This document shows, one piece after another, positions 6,652 to 10,937 of a stretch of DNA of 10,937 nucleotides (position 1 is the stretch's first letter; every line of letters starts with the position of its first letter). The DNA is from an uncultured Bacteroidota bacterium (GTDB lineage: Bacteria; Bacteroidota; Bacteroidia; Chitinophagales; Saprospiraceae), in the NCBI GenBank assembly GCA_937876435.1, contig CALEIL010000036.1, positions 1-10,937 on the forward strand, in the 5' to 3' direction. The position numbers and the translations under genes were made by a program. The notes under the pieces were generated by a model that saw nothing but the letters and a program-made list of their open reading frames with translations, was not told the origin of the DNA and made no database searches.

Positions 6652-8931
6652 ATGCCTATGAAAAAAACAATGAAATACTTGTTTTTCATTCTTTTTATTT
6701 GCCTGACCTCCCGGGCATCAACGCAATGTCCTCCCATTGATTTGGTATTTTCTACTCAGCAACAGATTCTCGAATTTGCCTCTCGTTATCCCGGTTGCAA
6801 TGAAATTCCCGGCAATGTGACAATCGGGACTCCTTACGGAAAAACTGACATTCATGATCTGTCAATTCTGAATCATGTCAGGACCATCGGCGGCTATCTC
6901 AATATATTGAACAACCCGGACCTGCCTGATCTGTCCGGTCTGGAAAATTTGACCTTCATAGCAGGCTTTTTAAATATTTACAACAATGAACAATTGTCGA
7001 ATCTACATGGATTGGAGCAACTTTCAGAGGTGGAAGGATCGCTCTGGATCATACACAACCAAAATTTAAGTTCTATCTCAGGCCTGGGAAATGTTTCCAC
7101 GATCGACGGATCCCTCGATATCCACGTCAATCCAAATCTGTCATCCCTTGATGGTCTGGAAAACATTGACCCACATTCCATCAAAACAACTCTGGAATAC
7201 TCATTAGCCACGATGATCGACGTAAGAATAGACGGAAATCTGGATGAAAAAGAATTGCCTCATCTCACTTCGTTTATATCCAATCGGAACGCGATATATT
7301 ACTTCCAAAGGATGCCCGGAAAACCCTATCATGAAAGGGAGATTATCACCGAATATATGTACAGGGAATTGGAATACATGGGGGATACTACCAATGCAAA
7401 ACAGGTCCTGGAAGAAATATCACGCATCGCTGATTCCACCAATGAATCCCATCTCCAGTGGGAAGCCCGGTTACTCAGCAAATACTACCAGCTCTATCAC
7501 AGTTCCGAACCGATGGAAGCGAGAATCGATCATATGCGGGAATTCGCAGATCTTGCTGGCAGAGCAGGATTTCGCATTATTCAGGCTCGCGCCATTAAAT
7601 TCATCGCCTTTATATATTGGGAAGATTTTCCGGATTATGAAAAATTATTTAAAACATACCATCAGCTCGAACGATTAATTACAAAATTGTCAACCGATGA
7701 ATTTCCAGATATGGCTCAGTGCTATATGATTATTGGTCGGGCGCACTTTTATTTCAGGAATTACGAAAATGCCATACATTATTTCCGAAAGGCCACCTCC
7801 ATTCCTTTGATCCCCTTCAACACGACCTTTGTCATGCATTCGAGAAACAATCTGGGTCTTAGTTTCCAAAACCTCAATCAACTGGATTCATCTGAATTTT
7901 ATTTCCTACAAATTCTCAATGATAGCACTCAATATCCGGTGGAGATCTGGAAGGGCATAGCGGCTGGAAATCTGGGTCAAAACCACTATCTACGCAAAGA
8001 ATACGAGGAAGCGATCCCATTACTTCAACGGGACCTCCAAACGGCAGAAGCTAACCGGGATTGGGGATTGGCTGTGGGTGCCTTAACTCCATTGGCAGAT
8101 ATCCGGATCAGGTATGGCCACTTGAAGTTAGCAGAAGAACTCATCGACCGGGCAAGAAAATATATTGAAATATCCGGTCAGCACGACCGCCTCCGATTAT
8201 TGTACCCGGTCATCAGTAAGTACCACGCAGCGATGGGTCATCAGGACCTTGTTGCAGATTATGTGGACTCTTCTCAACAGGCCACACAGGCTTACAATGA
8301 AAAATTTAATGCGCTCAAACTCCTCCGGGCACGACAAGAGCTCAATGCCCAGGAGTTTCAATTACAGGAAAGTCAGAAACAAAAATTACGACAACAAAGA
8401 AATCTGGTAATAGCCATCGTCTTTCTGGTATTTATATCCGGATTGATCTTATGGTGGTACCGAAACCGGGACAACCGACGCAGGATGGAAATCCGGGAAC
8501 TGGCTCTGAAACGTTCTCAAGAATCACTAGATCACGCACAAACCCGTCTACGAGATCTGACCCGGAAGATCCGGGAGAACAATCAGCTCATCGACAAATT
8601 GAAAATAAACAATCAGATTTATGCCGACTCGACTCTGCTACACGAACTCCAAAACGTGACCATCCTCACCAAAGACGACTGGTCTGAGTTTAAAAATAAT
8701 TTCCAATCCGTATATCCCGGTTTTCTGGTAACTATCGAAACGCAATACCAGGAACTCACACCAGCCGAAATCCGATACCTCTGCCTGTTGAAACTGGGAT
8801 TAACCACCCATGAAATGGCCTCGGCCCTGGGGGTTTCACCCAAAAGCATCAACGTAACCACCCACCGCATCCGAAAAAAACTCGACCTGGAGAACCAGGA
8901 TTTGCTGGAAAAAATGGTAAAACGGATATAA
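6652..8931 (+). CDS. Membrane-spanning regulator: receptor-L/LRR, TPR, TM, LuxR-type HTH
   Basis: The 759-residue protein reads like a one-component transmembrane transcription regulator. In order: signal peptide (about 1-25); Cys26-Pro-Pro cap with a second Cys49; exact 24-residue receptor-L/LRR repeats at 67-90, 91-114, 115-138, 139-162 and a last partial one from 163; helical TPR units at about 353-384, 396-430, 436-469 and 476-510; coiled coil about 550-583; one membrane helix 585-603; a second, basic coiled coil about 606-650; and a LuxR-type helix-turn-helix at about 702-745 (LTPAEIRYLCLLKLGLTTHE, then ALGVSPKSINVTTHRIRKKL). LRR and TPR would face the periplasm and the HTH the cytoplasm. 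TPR-TM-LuxR proteins are common in Bacteroidota; the receptor-L front end is the unusual part. No phospho-receiver or kinase domain is present. Starts at 6658 or 6670 are also possible and would shorten the signal peptide. Confidence 0.88.
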   Translation: MPMKKTMKYLFFILFICLTSRASTQCPPIDLVFSTQQQILEFASRYPGCNEIPGNVTIGTPYGKTDIHDLSILNHVRTIGGYLNILNNPDLPDLSGLENLTFIAGFLNIYNNEQLSNLHGLEQLSEVEGSLWIIHNQNLSSISGLGNVSTIDGSLDIHVNPNLSSLDGLENIDPHSIKTTLEYSLATMIDVRIDGNLDEKELPHLTSFISNRNAIYYFQRMPGKPYHEREIITEYMYRELEYMGDTTNAKQVLEEISRIADSTNESHLQWEARLLSKYYQLYHSSEPMEARIDHMREFADLAGRAGFRIIQARAIKFIAFIYWEDFPDYEKLFKTYHQLERLITKLSTDEFPDMAQCYMIIGRAHFYFRNYENAIHYFRKATSIPLIPFNTTFVMHSRNNLGLSFQNLNQLDSSEFYFLQILNDSTQYPVEIWKGIAAGNLGQNHYLRKEYEEAIPLLQRDLQTAEANRDWGLAVGALTPLADIRIRYGHLKLAEELIDRARKYIEISGQHDRLRLLYPVISKYHAAMGHQDLVADYVDSSQQATQAYNEKFNALKLLRARQELNAQEFQLQESQKQKLRQQRNLVIAIVFLVFISGLILWWYRNRDNRRRMEIRELALKRSQESLDHAQTRLRDLTRKIRENNQLIDKLKINNQIYADSTLLHELQNVTILTKDDWSEFKNNFQSVYPGFLVTIETQYQELTPAEIRYLCLLKLGLTTHEMASALGVSPKSINVTTHRIRKKLDLENQDLLEKMVKRI

Positions 8932-9008
8932 ATTTATAACCCTGTCATACTCTTTGGTGAACCATAATAGGACAATAGTTCGGATAGAATTTACCAGGTC
9001 TTATAATT

Positions 9009-9050
9009 CCTATGTGGAAACCTATGTGTCCTATTGTGTCTATGTGGTGA
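9009..9050. repeat. Degenerate ten-base TATGTG repeats
   Basis: Four related units follow each other: CCTATGTGGAAA, CCTATGTGTC, CTATTGTGTC and TATGTGGTGA. The spacing is 10 to 12 bases. From memory, similar TATGTGTCC and CTCTGTGGTTAA strings are scattered through intergenic DNA of environmental bacteria, so this may be a dispersed repeat, not a local invention. Confidence 0.5.
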
Positions 9051-9082
9051 AATCACGGTTAATATCTAATCACCGGTCCGGA

Positions 9083-9121
9083 ATTCGTCATTCGTCACAG
9101 CCTCTCCGTGGTCCTCTGTGG
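9083..9121. repeat. Doubled heptamer ATTCGTC and CTCYGTGG pair
   Basis: ATTCGTC stands twice in tandem (9083-9096). CTCCGTGG (9104-9111) and CTCTGTGG (9114-9121) follow 10 bases apart. Unit lengths match those of the arrays on either side. Confidence 0.4.
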
Positions 9122-9150
9122 TTAATCCATACGGCCGAAGGACAATACAC

Positions 9151-9185
9151 CAATTGTCAATTGTCCAATGTCAATTGTCAATTAC
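9151..9185. repeat. Five-copy heptamer array (CAATTGT)
   Basis: Five 7-base units stand head to tail: CAATTGT, CAATTGT, CCAATGT, CAATTGT, CAATTAC. Three contain the palindrome CAATTG. A 7-base unit cannot face the same side of the helix with each copy, so strand slippage or a repeat family is more likely than a cooperative operator. Confidence 0.6.
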
Positions 9186-9186
9186 T

Positions 9187-9238
9187 TTGTAACCCTTTTG
9201 TAACCCTCTTGCAACCCTATTGTAACCCTTATTATCCC
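9187..9238. repeat. Helically phased 11-base direct repeats (TTGTAACCC)
   Basis: The core TTGTAACCC recurs with its CCC at 9193, 9204, 9215 and 9226, spacing exactly 11, and a weaker TTATCCC copy ends at 9238. One copy reads TTGCAACCC. Copies spaced close to one helical turn present the same face to a protein. The array ends 33 bases before the start codon of the small membrane ORF and 218 bases before that of the secreted LRR protein, so it may be a control array for that pair. Confidence 0.6.
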
Positions 9239-9271
9239 TAGTTTCTTGGTCACACGGGCTATCATTGCGTC

Positions 9272-9454
9272 ATGATTATTCCAAACCGGAAAAAAATTTT
9301 GAAATGGATTTTACTCATCCTGCTCCTCCTGATAACCGTATTTCTGATATGGAGATATTACGACATCAAGATTCTGGAACTGGATAAAAATTCTGTATCC
9401 GAAATTACACTTTTTCTCTCATATGCGATAGTAGACACATCAAAACTGATTTGA
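9272..9454 (+). CDS. Small single-pass membrane peptide
   Basis: The 60-residue ORF begins with a basic stretch (MIIPNRKKILKW), has one strong membrane helix (about 11-27, ILLILLLLITVFLIW) and a short hydrophilic tail of about 33 residues. The basic N-terminus predicts that it stays inside and the tail faces the periplasm. I recognise no family. Its TGA ends 2 bases before the ATG of the secreted LRR gene, so the two are likely co-transcribed and coupled. It could be a small accessory subunit or the remains of a larger gene. Confidence 0.5.
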   Translation: MIIPNRKKILKWILLILLLLITVFLIWRYYDIKILELDKNSVSEITLFLSYAIVDTSKLI

Positions 9455-9456
9455 TC

Positions 9457-10461
9457 ATGAAAACACGACTACTCTTCCTGACGATCCTATTTTCCTTCCT
9501 CCTAACATCAGTTGTTTGGGCACAATGCCCTCCTGGAAATATCATCTTTACCACCCAGGCCCAGGTTGATGCATTTGCAGTGGATTTTCCCAATTGTACT
9601 GAGATTGGGGGAAGTCTTGATATCAGTGGAAGTGACATTACAGATCTGTCTCCTCTTCAAAATCTAACTCAGATCGGAGGTTCCCTGACTATTGATCACA
9701 ATGATCAATTGAAAAGCCTGGATGGGCTGGAGAATATTCAGAATGTCGGGCTCCACCTGTTCATATACAAAAACAACCAATTGATTTCGCTGGATGCACT
9801 GCAAAACCTTTCAATGATCAGTGGTTATGTAGAAATTAGGGAGAACGCTAATTTATCCTCCTTAAGTGGATTGGAAAACCTTCAGAAGGTTTCTGATAAC
9901 CTGACAATTTATAAAAACAATCAACTGGTCTCCCTGGAAAGTTTACAGAACCTTACAATGATCGGTGGTTATCTGATTATTTCGGAAAATGCTAGCTTAA
10001 CCTCTATAAGTGGTTTGGATAACCTCCAGACAATTTCGGATAATCTGACGATTCACAACAATGATCTACTGGGTTCTATAGAAGGACTACAAAACCTTAC
10101 GCAGATCGGAGGTTACCTATATATTGAGCACAATGATCAATTGACAAGCCTGGATGGGCTGGAGAATCTTCAAAATGTCGGGGTCGACTTATTTATTCAC
10201 AGCAATAACCTATTGGTTTCATTGGAAGGTTTGCAAAACCTGACGCAAGTCGGAGGCTACCTCTACATTGGGAATAATCCCAGTTTACCCTCCCTAAACG
10301 GATTGCAGAATCTCGTGGCAATTAATGGTGATTTGAAAATTCCAAATAATGCACAACTCTTAACCTTACAGGGGCTTCAAAACCTAAATCCGACGACTAT
10401 ATCATTTTTGGAGTTGGCAAACAATCCAAATTTATCCGGTGGCATTAAAATAATACCCTGA
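9457..10461 (+). CDS. Secreted receptor-L/LRR protein, paralogue of the regulator's sensor
   Basis: The 334-residue product has a signal peptide ending in WAQ (1-22 or 23), then Cys24-Pro-Pro and Cys47 in a cap matching that of the LRR-TPR-LuxR regulator, with the same 23-residue Cys spacing and shared residues (QCPP, FxTQ, EIxG). Eleven 24-residue repeats follow from residue 61 with the pattern LxSLxGLxNLxxIxGxLxIxxN, then a short tail ending GGIKIIP. There is no membrane helix, TPR, HTH or type IX sorting domain, so a soluble periplasmic or secreted solenoid is expected. I chose ATG 9457 over TTG 9451 because it gives a standard signal peptide and avoids overlap with the small ORF. Repeats 2-9 alternate between two versions, a sign of block duplication. 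It probably binds protein or carbohydrate; the ligand is unknown. Confidence 0.85.
   Translation: MKTRLLFLTILFSFLLTSVVWAQCPPGNIIFTTQAQVDAFAVDFPNCTEIGGSLDISGSDITDLSPLQNLTQIGGSLTIDHNDQLKSLDGLENIQNVGLHLFIYKNNQLISLDALQNLSMISGYVEIRENANLSSLSGLENLQKVSDNLTIYKNNQLVSLESLQNLTMIGGYLIISENASLTSISGLDNLQTISDNLTIHNNDLLGSIEGLQNLTQIGGYLYIEHNDQLTSLDGLENLQNVGVDLFIHSNNLLVSLEGLQNLTQVGGYLYIGNNPSLPSLNGLQNLVAINGDLKIPNNAQLLTLQGLQNLNPTTISFLELANNPNLSGGIKIIP
9709..10284 (+). repeat. 144-base higher-order repeats inside the secreted LRR gene
   Basis: Protein repeats 2-9 form four 48-residue pairs. Even units read GLENLQxV and end in xNNQ or similar, odd units read LQNLTxIGGYL. At DNA level the stretch around 9699-9750 recurs at 10131-10182, exactly 432 bases (3 x 144) away, with only a few differences; 9799 onward resembles 9943 onward, 144 bases away. 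This indicates growth by duplication of two-repeat blocks. Confidence 0.75.
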
Positions 10462-10466
10462 TTGGT

Positions 10467-10505
10467 GGCCAGGCTCGTCAGCGTACGACGAATCACGGCC
10501 TTTTG
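10467..10505 (+). terminator. Candidate terminator after the secreted LRR gene
   Basis: TCGTC (10475-10479) pairs with GACGA (10487-10491) around a 7-base loop, inside an outer GGCC (10467-10470) with GGCC (10497-10500), followed by TTTTG. It begins 6 bases after the stop. The stem is interrupted and the T tract short, so it may be weak. Confidence 0.35.
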
Positions 10506-10528
10506 TCAGGTATCTCAAATAGTTCGAC

Positions 10529-10747
10529 ATGGTTATATCCGCTAAAATTGCATTCGCTTTCCTCGTATCACTGACATGGTATCCGTTTGCTTTGCTGGTT
10601 CAGATTCCGCAAGACATCCCTCACCAAACTGAACCTGTTGACTTTACTGAATCGGGTAATGTGTGGTTTTACCTGGGAGTGCCGCTCCTCATGCTAGTAC
10701 TTTATATCATAATTCGTAAGGTTAGAAGAAACCGGCAAGAGCCATAA
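10529..10747 (+). CDS. Small membrane protein, hypothetical
   Basis: The 72-residue product has a hydrophobic N-terminus (about 5-24, a signal peptide or first membrane helix), a short acidic loop (PQDIPHQTEPVDFTESGN) and a second membrane helix (about 46-63, WFYLGVPLLMLVLYIII). It ends in a basic cytoplasmic tail (RKVRRNRQEP). The basic end argues that the loop is periplasmic. No family recognised. It lies 67 bases after the secreted LRR gene in the same direction and ends just before a strong hairpin, so it may be the last gene of that unit. Confidence 0.6.
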   Translation: MVISAKIAFAFLVSLTWYPFALLVQIPQDIPHQTEPVDFTESGNVWFYLGVPLLMLVLYIIIRKVRRNRQEP

Positions 10748-10749
10748 AC

Positions 10750-10775
10750 AAGAAAAGGGGCTAACCCCCTTTCTT
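10750..10775. terminator. Bidirectional terminator between convergent genes
   Basis: AAGAAAAGGGG (10750-10760) pairs with CCCCCTTTCTT (10765-10775) around the loop CTAA, with ten pairs and one A-C mismatch. It has an A-rich left and T-rich right flank, so it can serve both the small membrane protein gene (+), whose stop is 2 bases upstream, and the gene entering from the right (-). Confidence 0.75.
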
Positions 10776-10802
10776 TGACTTTCGATTACGCGTATTTGAA
10801 TA

Positions 10803-10937
10803 TTACCACGACAGATTTTTGGTCTTAGCCTGTCGCTTTATGGCGTCCATCAATGCCTGGTCTAGCATACCCTGTGTCTTGTCTTTTGGCGTGTTTTCAA
10901 GAATGTATTCCTGACGCTTAGTGCTAAGTGTAGATAT
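10803..10937 (-). CDS. C-terminal end of an unidentified gene (partial)
   Basis: Reading from the right edge on the minus strand, 44 codons run open to TAA (10803-10805). The segment is hydrophilic and helical, rich in Lys, Gln and Thr (STKRQEYILENTPKDKTQG, then LMDAIKRQAKTKNLSW), without membrane segment or known motif. The start lies outside the window. The bidirectional hairpin 28 bases beyond its stop supports a real gene end. Confidence 0.55.
   Translation of the reverse strand: MSTLSTKRQEYILENTPKDKTQGMLDQALMDAIKRQAKTKNLSW

Larger units (their letters stand above)
8932..9271. other. 340-base gene-free tract of layered short repeats
   Basis: No credible gene lies here; a 95-codon open frame across it is made of repeats. 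From left to right: an AT-rich stretch, ten-base TATGTG-type repeats (9009-9050), a doubled heptamer and a GTGG pair (9083-9121), a heptamer array (9151-9185), an 11-base array (9187-9238), and 33 bases leading to the small membrane ORF. No terminator hairpin with a T tract follows the regulator gene. Confidence 0.6.

Noticed and set aside
9151..9238. CRISPR-like array
   Set aside because: Units are 7 and 11 bases, head to tail without unique spacers, and no cas genes are near.
8954..9241. 95-codon plus-strand open frame after the regulator gene
   Set aside because: It runs through several tandem repeat tracts, its translation is low-complexity and unlike a folded protein, and it has no recognisable start context.
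9451..9456. TTG start for the secreted LRR protein
   Set aside because: It overlaps the upstream stop and adds only Met-Ile before an ordinary ATG with a normal signal peptide.

Overview
The window looks like chromosomal DNA of a Bacteroidota bacterium, probably close to the Saprospiria. Three things suggest this. There is a TTTG-N19-TAnnTTTG promoter of the Bacteroidota sigma-factor type. Starts lack Shine-Dalgarno sequences. Secreted proteins open with a Cys-Pro-Pro cap followed by 24-residue receptor-L/leucine-rich repeats, a family I associate with Saprospiraceae. The placement is from recall, not from a search.

Left part (1-2815). The last 27 codons of a membrane protein (+) are followed by a 320-base gap without a gene. 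That gap holds a compact set of nested helices that looks like a structured RNA. Two minus-strand genes follow: a COG3618-type amidohydrolase with altered metal-ligand motifs, and a DUF6438-like protein whose near-perfect promoter sits only 5 bases from its ATG. A 63-residue orphan ORF (+) lies next to it.

Middle part (2816-6521). A secreted protein of unknown function (-) diverges from a tight plus-strand cluster with overlapping ends: glutamate formimidoyltransferase (GTG start), methylmalonyl-CoA epimerase and a TauE/SafE-type membrane transporter. The overlaps imply co-transcription and coupled translation, although no single pathway joins the three.

Right part (6522-10937). This is the most unusual region. 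A 759-residue protein has, in order, a signal peptide, a receptor-L/LRR domain, TPRs, one membrane segment, a coiled coil and a LuxR-type helix-turn-helix. It looks like a one-component regulator that senses in the periplasm and binds DNA in the cytoplasm. About 500 bases downstream lies a gene for a purely secreted paralogue of its sensor domain, with the same cap, the same 23-residue Cys spacing and eleven 24-residue repeats. A 60-residue membrane peptide sits 2 bases upstream of that gene and a 72-residue membrane protein sits downstream. Between regulator and paralogue is a gene-free 340-base tract packed with short tandem repeats of 7, about 10 and 11 bases, ending just before the small membrane ORF. 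I infer a candidate signalling cassette: membrane regulator, secreted paralogue as ligand, decoy or partner, and a repeat array as possible control region. The window closes with a bidirectional terminator and the C-terminal end of an unidentified minus-strand gene.
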